DNA of 64,000 nucleotides from Bordetella parapertussis (GCA_945897365.1 CAMDFD010000001.1:186001-250000); one strand, 5' to 3'; counted from the first letter of the stretch, positions 1 through 9,621 are shown. The notes: a model not told the origin generated them from the sequence alone. A program made the numbers and translations.

Positions 1-539
1 CTACCCGCGCGCAGGCGCGAGCGACCGCGCGAAGTGCGCGTCTGATAGTTCATTTGTCCGAGTTTCTCCGTCAGCGGTGTGATGTGCGCATGACAAATCG
101 CGCAGGCGAGTGCGTCTGCAGGGTCGGCCGCAGGGACGCCATCAAGCCTTAGGAGGCGTTGGACCATCATTTGCACTTGTTCTTTGGCGGCACGACCTGC
201 ACCCACGACAGATTTTTTGATTTGTAGAGCCGTGTACTCATGCACGGCTAGATTACGATCTGCCAGTGCGCATAGCGCTGCGCCGCGGGCTTGACCCAGC
301 AGCAGCGTACTCGCCGGATTGGTATTCATAAAAACGATTTCAAGCGCCGCGACATCAGGTTGAGTGTCTTCGACCACTTGGCGAAGATTATCCAAAATGA
401 CTTTGAGCCGCAGAGGCAAGGTGATGTCGGTGGGCACAATAATTGTGCCACTGGCGACATAGCTGAGCGTTGCGCCCTTGACGTCGATCACGCCAAAACC
501 TGTTCGGCGAAGTCCCGGATCGACACCAAGTATGCGCAT
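1..539 (-). CDS. ruvC: Holliday junction endonuclease RuvC (partial, left edge)
   Basis: RuvC cuts Holliday junctions symmetrically at the end of homologous recombination, working with the RuvAB branch-migration motor. Reading the minus strand from the ATG at 539 gives [16 protein letters not shown], the RuvC N terminus. The acidic metal-binding residues are visible as D7, E67 (ALEIVFM), D139 and D142 ([14 protein letters not shown]). The frame is still open at base 1, after about 179 codons with an Arg/Ser-rich tail, so only the last few residues and the stop are missing. A TAG at bases 1-3 is out of frame. It lies 13 bases after purH and is probably the last gene of the dusB-fis-purH-ruvC group. 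A plausible ribosome site (AAAGGAG) precedes the ATG. Confidence 0.93.
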   Translation of the reverse strand, partial: MRILGVDPGLRRTGFGVIDVKGATLSYVASGTIIVPTDITLPLRLKVILDNLRQVVEDTQPDVAALEIVFMNTNPASTLLLGQARGAALCALADRNLAVHEYTALQIKKSVVGAGRAAKEQVQMMVQRLLRLDGVPAADPADALACAICHAHITPLTEKLGQMNYQTRTSRGRSRLRAG

Positions 540-552
540 TTCGCTTGCTCCT

Positions 553-2142
553 TTAGTGACGGAAGTGTCGCATACCTGTCAGTACCATCACAATATCGCG
601 CTCGTTGGCTGCTGCGATGACCTCGTCGTCACGCATGCTGCCGCCAGGCTGGATCACGCAGCTCGCGCCCGCGTCAATGACGACATCGAGTCCGTCACGG
701 AAGGGAAAGAAGGCATCCGACGCAACGGCCGAACCCTTGAGCGTTAGACCGGCGTTCCCGGCTTTGATCGAGGCGATACGCGCTGAGTCGATGCGGCTCA
801 TCTGGCCCGCACCCACGCCCAGTGTCATGCTATCGCCACAAAAGACGATTGCGTTTGATTTGACGAACTTGGCAACCTTCCAGGCGAACAGCAGATCGCG
901 CATTTGCTCGACCGTCGGCTGTTTGCGCGTGACTACGCGCAGATCTTCGGTCTTGACGATTTCGCAGTCTGGCGTTTGGACGAGCCAGCCACCACCAATG
1001 CGTTTAACATCGATGTCGTTCTGGCCGTCACCCATAGGTACCTGCAACACACGCACGTTCTTTTTGCTTGTGAGTAAAGCGAGGGCATCCTGATCGTAAG
1101 CGGGTGCGAGCAGGACTTCGACAAACTGTCCGCTGACAGCCTGCGCGGTCGCGAGATCAACCGTGCGGTTAAACGCAATAATGCCGCCGAACGCAGAGGT
1201 TGGGTCTGTTTTAAACGCTTTGAGGTAGGCGTCCAGTGCCTTGCCTGCTGTGGCCACGCCGCAAGGGTTGGCATGTTTGACGATCACGCATGCAGGCAGG
1301 TCGAAACTACGAACGCAGTCCCAGGCCGCATCGGAATCGGCGATATTGTTGTAGGAGAGCTCCTTGCCTTGCAGTTGCACAAAATTCGAGAGCAGACCGG
1401 CTGGGCAATAAGGATCGACGTAAAACGCAGAGCGCTGCTGTGCGTTTTCGCCGTAGCGCAGGACTTGTTTTTGGTAGACCTGCAAGGTGAGGATGTTAGG
1501 CCAAGTGTTTCGGGCAGGTGCGGTCTCTTGAGCGGGCTCGGCGACGTTGAGGCTGCTCAGGTAGTTGGCAATCGCACCGTCGTATGCGGAGGTGTGCGCG
1601 TACACCTTGGTCGCGAGTTGCAGGCGCAAGCCGTAGGAGGTCCCGCCGGTCTGATCCATCTCGGAGAGTACTGCGGCATAGTCCGCGGGATCGATAACAA
1701 CGGTCACGCCACCTTGTTCAGTGCCGTGGTTTTTAGCGGCAGCGCGCAGCATGGCGGGCCCACCAATATCGATGTTTTCGACAGCGTCTTCAAAAGAGCA
1801 ATTGAGGTTTGAGACGGCTTGGCGAAATGGATACAGGTTGACGACCAACAAATCAATCCGGTCAATACCGTGTTGTTCGATCGTCTTGAGGTGTTCGGCG
1901 CTGTCACGACGCGCCAAGAGGCCGCCGTGAATCTTTGGATGCAGAGTTTTGACACGGCCATCGAGGATTTCGGGGGAGCCGGTATGCTGCGCGACTTCGG
2001 TGACCGCGAGTCCAGACTCGGCGAGTAATTTCGCCGTTCCGCCAGTCGAAAGCAAACGGACGCCGCGTGCAGCGAGCGCAGTGGCGAAATCGACGATACC
2101 GGTTTTATCGGAGACGGAGAGCAGGGCAGTTTGAATATTCAT
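553..2142 (-). CDS. purH: Bifunctional AICAR transformylase / IMP cyclohydrolase PurH
   Basis: PurH performs the last two steps of de novo purine synthesis: formylation of AICAR with 10-formyl-tetrahydrofolate, then ring closure to IMP. The 529-residue length is normal. The N-terminal cyclohydrolase (MGS-like) domain shows [15 protein letters not shown] and [17 protein letters not shown]. The transformylase domain carries the catalytic Lys-His pair in [11 protein letters not shown] at about residues 283-293. The ATG at 2142 is seven bases after the fis stop, so fis and purH are probably co-transcribed. The C terminus ends [14 protein letters not shown], as in other PurH proteins. Confidence 0.97.
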   Translation of the reverse strand: MNIQTALLSVSDKTGIVDFATALAARGVRLLSTGGTAKLLAESGLAVTEVAQHTGSPEILDGRVKTLHPKIHGGLLARRDSAEHLKTIEQHGIDRIDLLVVNLYPFRQAVSNLNCSFEDAVENIDIGGPAMLRAAAKNHGTEQGGVTVVIDPADYAAVLSEMDQTGGTSYGLRLQLATKVYAHTSAYDGAIANYLSSLNVAEPAQETAPARNTWPNILTLQVYQKQVLRYGENAQQRSAFYVDPYCPAGLLSNFVQLQGKELSYNNIADSDAAWDCVRSFDLPACVIVKHANPCGVATAGKALDAYLKAFKTDPTSAFGGIIAFNRTVDLATAQAVSGQFVEVLLAPAYDQDALALLTSKKNVRVLQVPMGDGQNDIDVKRIGGGWLVQTPDCEIVKTEDLRVVTRKQPTVEQMRDLLFAWKVAKFVKSNAIVFCGDSMTLGVGAGQMSRIDSARIASIKAGNAGLTLKGSAVASDAFFPFRDGLDVVIDAGASCVIQPGGSMRDDEVIAAANERDIVMVLTGMRHFRH

Positions 2143-2149
2143 TGCTTGG

Positions 2150-2395
2150 TTAATTTTGAGGGATAAGTTTATGGAAAAGGAGTTTTTTGCGAAGCGTGTT
2201 GCGCGTCACGCCCAGCATCTGAGCGGCTTTTGACTGATTCTGTTGCGCGCGTTCCATCGCCACTTCGAGTAAGGGGCGCTCGACGCAGCGAATCACCATG
2301 TCGTAAAGATCGCTCGGGTCGGTGTCGCCGAGATCGCTGAAATATTGCTCAAGGCTCAAGCGGACGGACTCTTCGAGGATATTATTTTTTTTCAT
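2150..2395 (-). CDS. fis: Fis-family nucleoid-associated regulator
   Basis: Fis is a small DNA-bending homodimer that activates rRNA promoters and shapes the nucleoid. The protein has 81 residues, shorter than the 98 of E. coli Fis but usual for betaproteobacteria. The C-terminal helix-turn-helix is clear: [21 protein letters not shown] followed by RKKL. It lies directly downstream of dusB (about 19 bases), an arrangement conserved widely in proteobacteria and known in E. coli as dusB-fis. ATG at 2395 is the first in-frame start. What is inferred is the function in this organism; the family assignment is secure. Confidence 0.93.
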   Translation of the reverse strand: MKKNNILEESVRLSLEQYFSDLGDTDPSDLYDMVIRCVERPLLEVAMERAQQNQSKAAQMLGVTRNTLRKKLLFHKLIPQN

Positions 2396-2414
2396 GGATC
2401 ACGATGCGTGCAGT

Positions 2415-3461
2415 TTAAGCCGCGTAAAGATGGCCTGAGCGTAGACCTTGATTGTCGCAGGTTGACGCTGGGATGTCTGGCGAAATTGTATGTTGAAGCG
2501 TAAACCATTGATTCACGGCTTCGAACTGCGCATGCGTGCTCTCGATCGTGTTGATCTGGTCGGAAAACTGTTTGCCCGAGGGCAGGCTGCTGACATACCA
2601 ACCGATATGCTTGCGCGCGGTGCGCACGCCTGGTAGTTCACCATAAAACTGATAGTGATCCGATAAATGCGCCAGCAGTAGGTCCCGCATCTCGATCCAA
2701 GTTGGCGGTGGGAGACTCTCACCCGTTTTTAGAAAATGATCCACTTCTCTGAAAATCCAAGGCCGACCTTGTGCGGCGCGGCCGATCATGACGGCATCCG
2801 CTCCCGTGTAGGCCAAGACCTCGCGGGCTTTAGCGGGACTGTCGATATCTCCATTGGCGACCACGGGGATCTTCAAGCTGGCTTTTACCTCTCGGATCGT
2901 GTCGTATTCGGCTTGACCTAGATAGAGGTCAGCGCGCGTGCGGCCGTGCAAGGTCAGCGCTGCAATGCCGGCGTTTTCGGCGAGCTTTGCGATCCGTAGG
3001 GCGTTGCGGTGCTCCCTGTCCCACCCGGTGCGGGTTTTGAGTGTCACGGGAACGCCCAAGGGCAGACAGGCCTGCACGACCGCATCCAGAATGCGGGCGA
3101 CCAGATCCTCGTGACGCAGCAGCGCAGAGCCTGAGGCGACGTTGCACACCTTTTTGACCGGACAGCCCATATTGATATCGATGACGCGCGCGCCCTTGCT
3201 GACATTGAATACAGCGGCCTGCGCCATCATTTCTGGATCCGCCCCTGCAATTTGCACAGCGACAGGATCGATTTCACCATCGTGATTCAAGCGACGGGAG
3301 GATTTCACCGTGTTCCAAAGTTGGGGATTGCTGGCCGCCATTTCGGAGACGGCATAGCCCGCGCCCAGCTTTTTGCAAAGCTGACGAAACGGACGATCCG
3401 TCACACCCGCCATCGGGGCGACGAAAACGTTGTTCGGAAGGGACCATGGACCAATTTTCAT
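2415..3461 (-). CDS. dusB: tRNA-dihydrouridine synthase DusB
   Basis: This FMN enzyme reduces specific uridines in the tRNA D-loop to dihydrouridine using NAD(P)H. The TIM-barrel start (MKIGPWSLPNNVFVAPMAGVTDRPFR) matches DusB, and the catalytic cysteine sits in DINMGCPVKKV. VANGDIDSPAKAREVL and GADAVMIGRAAQGRPWIF are the FMN phosphate-binding segments. I start it at the ATG at 3461, which aligns with the E. coli DusB N terminus; a TTG at 3482 would add seven unconserved residues. Fis follows after about 19 bases, and the UbiH-type gene lies 48 bases upstream on the same strand, so the operon probably begins at the hydroxylase or at dusB. Confidence 0.95.
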   Translation of the reverse strand: MKIGPWSLPNNVFVAPMAGVTDRPFRQLCKKLGAGYAVSEMAASNPQLWNTVKSSRRLNHDGEIDPVAVQIAGADPEMMAQAAVFNVSKGARVIDINMGCPVKKVCNVASGSALLRHEDLVARILDAVVQACLPLGVPVTLKTRTGWDREHRNALRIAKLAENAGIAALTLHGRTRADLYLGQAEYDTIREVKASLKIPVVANGDIDSPAKAREVLAYTGADAVMIGRAAQGRPWIFREVDHFLKTGESLPPPTWIEMRDLLLAHLSDHYQFYGELPGVRTARKHIGWYVSSLPSGKQFSDQINTIESTHAQFEAVNQWFTLQHTISPDIPASTCDNQGLRSGHLYAA

Positions 3462-3509
3462 AGCGAAATTGTAATCGCTCAAAGACGACCGTCGAGACTG
3501 CCGCCAGGT

Positions 3510-4670
3510 TTAGCGTCTTAAACCTTGTAATAAATGTCGCGCGAGGGGCGCACGTGCAAGAGGTAAGGCATCCATCCCCAATAGCGCGAGGCCTGCTAGA
3601 TGCTCGATGGGGGTCAGACCCGTTGTGAAGGTTCGGGCCATGCTATCAGTCAACAAAGCGGTGAGTTGACGATCCGGCTGTCGCTGACGTTGAAACTGAG
3701 CGAGTATCGGAGCAACATCTCTTTCAGGTTGTGTCAACCAGTCGCGCAAGGCGATGGCCAGTGCGGCGGTATCCCGCAATCCTAAGTTCAAGCCTTGTCC
3801 CGCCACGGGATGGAGTGTTTGTGCTGCATTTCCGATCGCAACGCAGCGTCCCTCAACGATATTGGATCGAACATTGAGGCGCAGAGGTACTGCGACGACC
3901 GGAGCGTCCACAGAAAGCACTCCCAAGCGTGTACCAAACATGTTGCTCAGCGCCGCAGAAAACGCTGTGGGGGCGAGTGTGGTGAGGGCGCGGGCGCGCT
4001 CGGGTGCGCAGCACCAAACGATCGATTGTGCATCGACGGCTTGGGGATGAGGTAGAACGGCCAAGGGGCCTTCAGGCGTAAACCGTTCAAAGGCCCAACC
4101 TTTTCGGGGCTGACTCGCGTTTGCACGCGTGAGCAGCGCCATTTGAGCGTACTCGCGCTGCACAGCGGTGTTCGGATGTCCGTCAGCCTGGATGACCAGT
4201 GCCGCGCGTAAAGGTTGGCCGTCTTGTGCGATGCAGACACTTTGCGCGTCTTGTGTGGTCACGTGTGCGGCGAGTCCGGTGCGCAAGGCGATACCGCAGG
4301 CATGAACGGCTTGCATCAGGCGAGTCTGCAGCCGTGGATAATGCACCACGGAGCCTAGTTGCGGGACGTTAAAGTCGTGATGACGAATGACAGTTCGGCC
4401 GAGTCGACCTTTTTGCGAGACATGAATGTTTTGAATGATCGCAGCCTCGGACGGCCAAGCGTGAAGTGACTCGAGCAAGACCCGGCTGCCATGATTGAGC
4501 GCCAGCACTCTAGGATCCTCCTCGGGTGCATAGCCGTATTGGGAGGACGCTCCAGACTGAAACAGTGCGATGCGTTCTGGGTGAGCGGTACAGCGCGCCA
4601 ATAGCAAAGCAAGCACGCAGCCGACAGGCCCGCCTCCAATAATGACAACATCGAAATCTAGTCGCAACAT
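3510..4670 (-). CDS. UbiH/UbiF/VisC-family FAD-dependent hydroxylase
   Basis: A flavoprotein monooxygenase of the family that hydroxylates the ubiquinone ring. Seen: an N-terminal FAD dinucleotide fold (VVIIGGGPVG, residues 8-17), an ALVIQADG segment corresponding to the family's D-G motif, and the C-terminal FAD signature GNAAQTLHPVAGQGLNLGLRD. Length (386) is normal. Family members UbiH, UbiF and UbiI differ in ring position and cannot be separated by eye; placement next to dusB is common in Burkholderiales, where it is usually called UbiH-like. The ATG at 4670 is right at the beginning of the FAD fold. It diverges from the TM2-like gene. Confidence 0.88.
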   Translation of the reverse strand: MLRLDFDVVIIGGGPVGCVLALLLARCTAHPERIALFQSGASSQYGYAPEEDPRVLALNHGSRVLLESLHAWPSEAAIIQNIHVSQKGRLGRTVIRHHDFNVPQLGSVVHYPRLQTRLMQAVHACGIALRTGLAAHVTTQDAQSVCIAQDGQPLRAALVIQADGHPNTAVQREYAQMALLTRANASQPRKGWAFERFTPEGPLAVLPHPQAVDAQSIVWCCAPERARALTTLAPTAFSAALSNMFGTRLGVLSVDAPVVAVPLRLNVRSNIVEGRCVAIGNAAQTLHPVAGQGLNLGLRDTAALAIALRDWLTQPERDVAPILAQFQRQRQPDRQLTALLTDSMARTFTTGLTPIEHLAGLALLGMDALPLARAPLARHLLQGLRR

Positions 4671-4757
4671 GTCATTATTCTACTGCCGGCAATGATATGA
4701 CTGGAGGATGACCTTGAATCAGGTATGCTCGAAATATTTGATCGCACTGTTGAGCTC

Positions 4758-5219
4758 ATGAACGTTAACGCAACTATGTCTACCACACACGCTGATCCAA
4801 AATTCCGCCATAAAGTCACCGTTGGCTTGCTCGCGGCCTTGCTCGGCGTTTTCGGCGCCCATTGGTGGTACCTCAGACGTCCTTATGCATGGCTGGTGAC
4901 GACGTATAGCGTGGTGCTGTTAGTGATCAGTGCCTTCGCTGAGGTGTGGTGGGAAAATCCAGCCTTTTTCCTTTTATATATCCCCATCCTGAATGGTCTT
5001 ATTGAGGCAATCGTGTGGTGCCTCATGAGCGATGCGCGCTTTGATGCCCGTTTTAATCCCGGGCTTAAACGAGAGCGCCCAAGCGGCTGGGGCGCGATTT
5101 TGGTGGCCTCTTTCACCCTGCTTATCGGCACAGTGGCCTTTATGTTCGGCATCGCCATGATCGTGATCTATGTGTGGACAGCGATTGGTTGGCTCGACGG
5201 CTTGAACTTGCAGGGCTGA
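4758..5219 (+). CDS. TM2-domain-like small membrane protein
   Basis: Predicted inner-membrane protein of about 153 residues. After a short hydrophilic N terminus comes KFRHKVTVGLLAALLGVFGAHWWYLRRPYAW, which matches the TM2 domain pattern (charged start, glycine-rich first helix, a His and a Tyr-Leu before the turn). Two more hydrophobic segments lie at IPILNGLIEAIVWCL and in the last 45 residues. The start is uncertain: ATGs occur at 4725, 4758 and 4776; I chose 4758 because a TTGAG lies shortly upstream. Function of TM2 proteins in bacteria is largely unknown. It converges on the Tgl-like gene with a nine-base gap. Confidence 0.7.
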   Translation: MNVNATMSTTHADPKFRHKVTVGLLAALLGVFGAHWWYLRRPYAWLVTTYSVVLLVISAFAEVWWENPAFFLLYIPILNGLIEAIVWCLMSDARFDARFNPGLKRERPSGWGAILVASFTLLIGTVAFMFGIAMIVIYVWTAIGWLDGLNLQG

Positions 5220-5228
5220 AGATAAGCC

Positions 5229-6359
5229 TTAAATTTGGATGTTGCTTGTCCCCTCGCAGACCCATTTCAAGCTGTCACGGCTCATGTCTACGCACCCGCC
5301 TGTCCCATAGACGCCAGGTGGCGCCCGATATTCCATCATGAGCGCAAGGATGCGTCTTGTTTCTTCGGCATCGCTTAAGGTCGCTTGCATTTTTTTATCG
5401 ACAATCGTTTCATCCATCCCGACCTTGCCCGACGCAAGTGTGTAAACTCCATGACGCCAGTGATAAATCTCGACGCACTTTTTTTCGATCGAATAGGGTT
5501 TGGTTTTATCCCATAGGTTGACGAATTCGCCTGCGCCCAGGTAACAAACCCAGGAGCCTTCGAAGCCATCTGCTTGCACTGACTGTTCGTCTGGGTTTTT
5601 AAACCAAACGCGTCCGCCCGGGACGTAGCAATGCTTTGGAAAGGGGCGCTCTCTTGAACCGCGTTCAAATAAAAAAGCGTCGTTGAAATCATCGGCGATC
5701 AACGGATTAGATCTCCATTGTGCCGCTATTTTTTCTAATAGATAGGGGTTGGATGTCTCAAGCTCTTTGGTGAGACCATATAACATCAGATATTCGGAGG
5801 CTTCACGACAAGAAAAGGAATAACGTCCGCCTGTCACCTCCGGACAGAGCGCCGCTTCGAGTGCCTCGACTAGCGACTCGCCAAATCTTAGGATGAAAGC
5901 ACCTTCGTCATTTTGGTCCCAAAAGGATGTAGGACGAGAGAGTTGTGAGACTTCAAACTGTAGCTCGGTTCGCCGGGCTGTCTGAATAATGTGACATCTT
6001 GCTCGAAGCGACGCAAAAAGTTCTGCACGTGTTGGAAAACTATAGGCCACAGGGCTTGCAGCCATACACAAAAAAGTCTCCTGGCATAAGTCAACTGCGC
6101 TCTCTTGAGTGCGAAGTCCTAGCTGGATAGCCAAGCGACTCGTATCAAAGTTCGGGGTGAGTTCACGTAATTGTTGGGAGGCTCGGACGTGTACGGCATA
6201 TCCTCCAAGGAGTGGTTGCTGAGTAATGTCGACAAAGGGAGACAGACCATGTTCTTCGCACCAGTCTTTGATGGTTCGCTCGGCGCCGGAGACGTCGATC
6301 CAGGAGCCTTTCAAAATACAGATGCCGCCTAGCGCCTCGAGTTCACATGGATTAAACAT
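5229..6359 (-). CDS. Transglutaminase Tgl-like protein, catalytic Cys kept, partners changed
   Basis: 376 residues, no signal peptide, 13 cysteines. By eye, residues about 108-290 align with Bacillus subtilis protein-glutamine gamma-glutamyltransferase Tgl (245 residues, cross-links spore coat): RAELFASLRAR matches IAELMFELKLR, FWDQNDEGA matches YWRVSPEGA, GGRYSFSC matches GPFYAFEC, and VWFKNP (251-256) matches LYFKNP. The Tgl nucleophile Cys116 corresponds to C184. In the same alignment Tgl Glu115, Glu187 and His200 fall on S183, S269 and L282, so the catalytic set seems altered. The first ~100 residues and the last ~80 have no Tgl counterpart. Parts are AT-rich compared with neighbours. The alignment uses a remembered Tgl sequence, so function is inference; it may be a divergent acyltransferase or an inactive relative. 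Confidence 0.62.
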   Translation of the reverse strand: MFNPCELEALGGICILKGSWIDVSGAERTIKDWCEEHGLSPFVDITQQPLLGGYAVHVRASQQLRELTPNFDTSRLAIQLGLRTQESAVDLCQETFLCMAASPVAYSFPTRAELFASLRARCHIIQTARRTELQFEVSQLSRPTSFWDQNDEGAFILRFGESLVEALEAALCPEVTGGRYSFSCREASEYLMLYGLTKELETSNPYLLEKIAAQWRSNPLIADDFNDAFLFERGSRERPFPKHCYVPGGRVWFKNPDEQSVQADGFEGSWVCYLGAGEFVNLWDKTKPYSIEKKCVEIYHWRHGVYTLASGKVGMDETIVDKKMQATLSDAEETRRILALMMEYRAPPGVYGTGGCVDMSRDSLKWVCEGTSNIQI

Positions 6360-6435
6360 GCCGAATAAGCTATGAATAAAGGTAAGCTTATCTTTTATGC
6401 AAAGAATGTCTTCTCAGCAATAGTAAATACCCTAA

Positions 6436-7782
6436 TCAGGCACGCATCAGATGCTCAATGTCGTCCAACCCCACAGGGACTTCGCGTGTGATGAGTTCGC
6501 AGCCTTGCTCGGTCACAATGGCATCATCCTCGATACGAATACCAATGTTCCAAAAGACCTCTGGGATATCTTCTGCTGGTCGAATGTACAGTCCTGGCTC
6601 AATCGTGAGCACCATATTGGGCTGTAGCATGCGCCAGGGCCTGTCTTGGATACCCGACTGAGGGACCCTGTATGCGCCCACGTCGTGCACGTCCATGCCT
6701 AGCCAATGGCCAGTGCGATGCATGTAAAAACGGTTGTAGGCACTGGTTTCCAGTGCTTGTTCGAGCGAGCCCTGCAATAGCCCTTCGTCCAGCAAGCCTT
6801 GCGTCAACACCTTGACGGCCGCCTCATGGCCAGCATTCCAATGATGTTTGGGAGAGGTGTGCGCCGCGGCTTCTTCTTGCGCTTTAAGCACTATCGCATA
6901 GAGTGTCCGCTGTGGACCCGAAAAACGACCGTTAACAGGAAAGGTGCGTGTGATGTCCGAGGCATAGCCCTCTAATTCACAGCCTGCATCAATCAATACA
7001 AGCTCTCCGTCCCGCATCACACAGCGACCAGCGGGATGATGCAACACACAGGAGTTGGCGCCTGCTGCGACGATGCTGTCGTAGGCCACGCCTTGCGCGC
7101 CGTGCTTGCGAAAGGTGTACAGTAACTCGGCTTCGAGCTCATATTCGTGCATGCCGGCCTGTGCTGCTTGCATCGCGCGGATGTGGGCGCGAGCCGAGAT
7201 CGAGGCGGCTTTGCGCATGATGTTGAGTTCTGAAGCGTCCTTGATCAGTCGCATCTCCGACAAGGGTTCGCACAAGTCTAACCATTTGACGGGAGTGGCA
7301 CGTGCGCCGCGGGCTTTGCGCTGCGCCAGCCCAACCCAGTCGTGTATTTTGTTTAAGAGTTGTTGATTTGAAAAATTGGACAAAGGTGTCAAAAGTTGCG
7401 CGTGCCCCTGTAGGAGTTCAGGCATGCGTTGATCAATCTCAGCCACGTCATAGGCTTGATCAAAAGAAAAATACTCAGCGGCTGCTTGAGGTCCCCAGCG
7501 TTTACCATTCCAGATTTCAACCTCAGGATTTTTTTCCTCGCAAAATAAAATGCTTTGGTTGACCTCGCCTGCGACCAACACCAACCAAGCCTCGCTTTCC
7601 TTAAAGCCAGACAAGTAGAAAAAATCACTGTCGTGGCGAAAGGTGAAGTGATTGTCGCGGTTGCGCTGTCGCAAACTCGCCGTTGGCAAAATCGCGACCC
7701 CTCCACCCTGAGTATGCATCCATGCGAATAATTGTGTGCGACGCTGTTTAAAGCTCTGAAGAGGACTTGTGACGTTGGACAT
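6436..7782 (-). CDS. pepP: Xaa-Pro aminopeptidase (M24B)
   Basis: Cytosolic metalloaminopeptidase that removes N-terminal residues preceding proline. The 448-residue length and two-domain plan (N-terminal creatinase-like domain with NHFTFRHDSDFFYLSGF; C-terminal pita-bread domain) fit PepP. The dinuclear metal ligands are visible: LVLIDAGCELEGYASDITRTF (two Asp), MHRTGHWLGMDVHDVG (His), VLTIEPGLYI (Glu) and IGIRIEDDAIVT (Glu). Start is the ATG at 7782. It diverges from the CtaG-like gene. In Bordetella relatives pepP commonly lies near the ubiH-type gene; here the TM2-like and Tgl-like genes sit between them. Confidence 0.95.
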   Translation of the reverse strand: MSNVTSPLQSFKQRRTQLFAWMHTQGGGVAILPTASLRQRNRDNHFTFRHDSDFFYLSGFKESEAWLVLVAGEVNQSILFCEEKNPEVEIWNGKRWGPQAAAEYFSFDQAYDVAEIDQRMPELLQGHAQLLTPLSNFSNQQLLNKIHDWVGLAQRKARGARATPVKWLDLCEPLSEMRLIKDASELNIMRKAASISARAHIRAMQAAQAGMHEYELEAELLYTFRKHGAQGVAYDSIVAAGANSCVLHHPAGRCVMRDGELVLIDAGCELEGYASDITRTFPVNGRFSGPQRTLYAIVLKAQEEAAAHTSPKHHWNAGHEAAVKVLTQGLLDEGLLQGSLEQALETSAYNRFYMHRTGHWLGMDVHDVGAYRVPQSGIQDRPWRMLQPNMVLTIEPGLYIRPAEDIPEVFWNIGIRIEDDAIVTEQGCELITREVPVGLDDIEHLMRA

Positions 7783-7889
7783 AAGTGGTTGTGGGCAGGA
7801 ATGAGGATTAATCGGGATTCTACGTTCAACATACTACAATCGAGAGCTTGTTTTATTCTATAAAGCGTATTCACGCAAAGGCTGTAGCG

Positions 7890-8723
7890 ATGGATTGGCT
7901 CGGTTGGTTAAAGCCTTGGGAGTTTTCCCCATTTCTGGTGGTGTGTTTCATCATCAGCGCTTGGCTATTTGTGCGAGGTCAGCGCGTGCATGCCATATCT
8001 CGGACCCGTCAGGTGTTTTTCTGGATGGGCTGGATCATGTTGTACCTGTCCATGCACACGCTGCTGGACTATTACGCTGAGCGCATGTTTTTTATCCATC
8101 GGCTGCAGCACCTTGTGCTTCATCACCTTGGCCCCCTCGTCATCATGGCCGCCTACCCGGGTTCGGTGATGCGCGCGGGTTTGCCGCTGTCCTGGCGCGT
8201 TCGTCTGAATCGCTTTAATCAAACACTCCTGGGTCGGGCTCTGATTTCTATCATGACCAATCCGATCATCGTACCGACCTTGTTTGTATTTTTGGTGGTG
8301 ATTTGGCTGATTCCTTCTGTGCAGTTCTATTCGATGCTGGATTGGCGTTTGTACCGACTGATGAATTGGTCAGTGGTCATTACGGGTTTCATGTACTGGA
8401 ATTTGATTCTGGACCGGCGGCCCAATCCTCCTGCGGCGATGGCGCCTGGTGGACGGGTGATTTCTCCCATCCTGACAATGGCGCCACAAATGGTGGCGGG
8501 CGCTGTTATTGCTTTTACCGAGCGTGATTTGTATCCCCTATTTGACTTGTGCGGACGAGCGATTGCGATGAGCCCTCAGACCGATCAGATGATTGGGGGG
8601 TTGACGATGTGGATTCCCGCAGCGTTGACCGAAGTCATTGGATTGCTCGTCGCACTCCGCACGCTGATGAGGTTGTCCGCCAAAGGGCGATGGGGCTTAC
8701 CAAAGCCCCGAGGACACCGTTAG
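7890..8723 (+). CDS. Cytochrome c oxidase assembly factor, CtaG_2/caa3 type
   Basis: Polytopic inner-membrane protein of about 277 residues, with roughly seven hydrophobic segments. Histidine-rich motif [19 protein letters not shown] and the N-P-rich turn [13 protein letters not shown] are typical of the CtaG_2 family linked to maturation of caa3-type cytochrome oxidase, probably by copper delivery. This family is unrelated to the CtaG/Cox11 fold. The ATG at 7890 begins [20 protein letters not shown] lies eight bases upstream. The 7848 TTG upstream is less likely. The stop interlocks with the galU stop over TTAG. No oxidase of the caa3 type is in the window. Confidence 0.82.
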   Translation: MDWLGWLKPWEFSPFLVVCFIISAWLFVRGQRVHAISRTRQVFFWMGWIMLYLSMHTLLDYYAERMFFIHRLQHLVLHHLGPLVIMAAYPGSVMRAGLPLSWRVRLNRFNQTLLGRALISIMTNPIIVPTLFVFLVVIWLIPSVQFYSMLDWRLYRLMNWSVVITGFMYWNLILDRRPNPPAAMAPGGRVISPILTMAPQMVAGAVIAFTERDLYPLFDLCGRAIAMSPQTDQMIGGLTMWIPAALTEVIGLLVALRTLMRLSAKGRWGLPKPRGHR

Positions 8724-9556
8724 GGAAGCAGGCCGTGATATTTGCGTCCTAGCGCAACGGTCGCTTTGAACATCCCTTCTTTATTGCCGCAGTCATAGCG
8801 GATGCCTTCGTAGCGGTGCGCAAAAACAGCTTGTTCCTTGAGTAGGGACGCAATGCCGTCAGTGAGTTGGATTTCTCCACCCGCACCTGCTTGTGTTTGA
8901 CGCAGATGCGCAAAAATCCTAGCGTCCAGTACGTAACGACCCACCACGGCGAGCGTGGAGGGGGCCACATTCGGCTTGGGCTTTTCTACGATATGGCGGA
9001 CACGCTCTGTCAGCGCGGAAACGGGGTCGGTTGCCACAATGCCGTATTTGTCCGTATCGGACAAGGGCACTTCTTGAACGCCCAGAATACTGCCTTGGTG
9101 AGTGAGGGCGGCATCGATGAGCTGCCCGATCACGGGCCGATCCGCATCCAGCAAATCGTCCGCCAACAGCACTGCAAAAGGCTCATCACCCACGATTGGA
9201 GCCGCAGTCAGCACTGCATGTCCCAAACCTAAAGGTGCCGACTGGCGAATATAAATACAGCTAACATTTGAGGGCAGGATTTCTTGAACAATCGCCAGTA
9301 GTTCTTTTTTGCCTTTGCGAGCGAGCTCAGCCTCCATCTCGGGGGCACTGTCGAAATGGTCCTCAATCGCGCGTTTATGCCGTCCCGTAACAAAAATCAA
9401 GTCGGTGATGCCCGCAGCGATGGCTTCTTCGACGGCATATTGAATGAGTGGCTTGTCGACCACGGGGAGCATTTCCTTAGGCATCGCCTTGGTGGCGGGT
9501 AAAAAACGTGTGCCTAAACCAGCAACGGGAAATACAGCTTTTCGTACGGGGCGCAT
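8720..9556 (-). CDS. galU: UTP--glucose-1-phosphate uridylyltransferase
   Basis: Makes UDP-glucose from UTP and glucose-1-phosphate, feeding lipopolysaccharide, capsule and glycan synthesis. 278 residues is the usual bacterial GalU length. The N-terminal nucleotide-binding signature [23 protein letters not shown] is intact, followed by [15 protein letters not shown] and [14 protein letters not shown] at 9556 is preceded by AAGGATT. It converges on the CtaG-like gene, sharing four bases at the stops, and diverges from bepA. Confidence 0.96.
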   Translation of the reverse strand: MRPVRKAVFPVAGLGTRFLPATKAMPKEMLPVVDKPLIQYAVEEAIAAGITDLIFVTGRHKRAIEDHFDSAPEMEAELARKGKKELLAIVQEILPSNVSCIYIRQSAPLGLGHAVLTAAPIVGDEPFAVLLADDLLDADRPVIGQLIDAALTHQGSILGVQEVPLSDTDKYGIVATDPVSALTERVRHIVEKPKPNVAPSTLAVVGRYVLDARIFAHLRQTQAGAGGEIQLTDGIASLLKEQAVFAHRYEGIRYDCGNKEGMFKATVALGRKYHGLLP

Positions 9557-9621
9557 AAATAATCCTTGAAGCTTCGCGCCAAAGTGGCGGAACCAATCTC
9601 AACTCCCGCTATCATAAGCGT

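Noticed and set aside
1..3. TAG at the left edge as the ruvC stop
   Set aside because: It is out of the ruvC frame; the gene continues beyond the window.
9589..9617. Sigma-E-like promoter GGAACCA-N16-TCATAA before bepA
   Set aside because: bepA is a sigma-E target in E. coli, but this site would start transcription after the bepA ATG at 9622, and no downstream start keeps the signal peptide.
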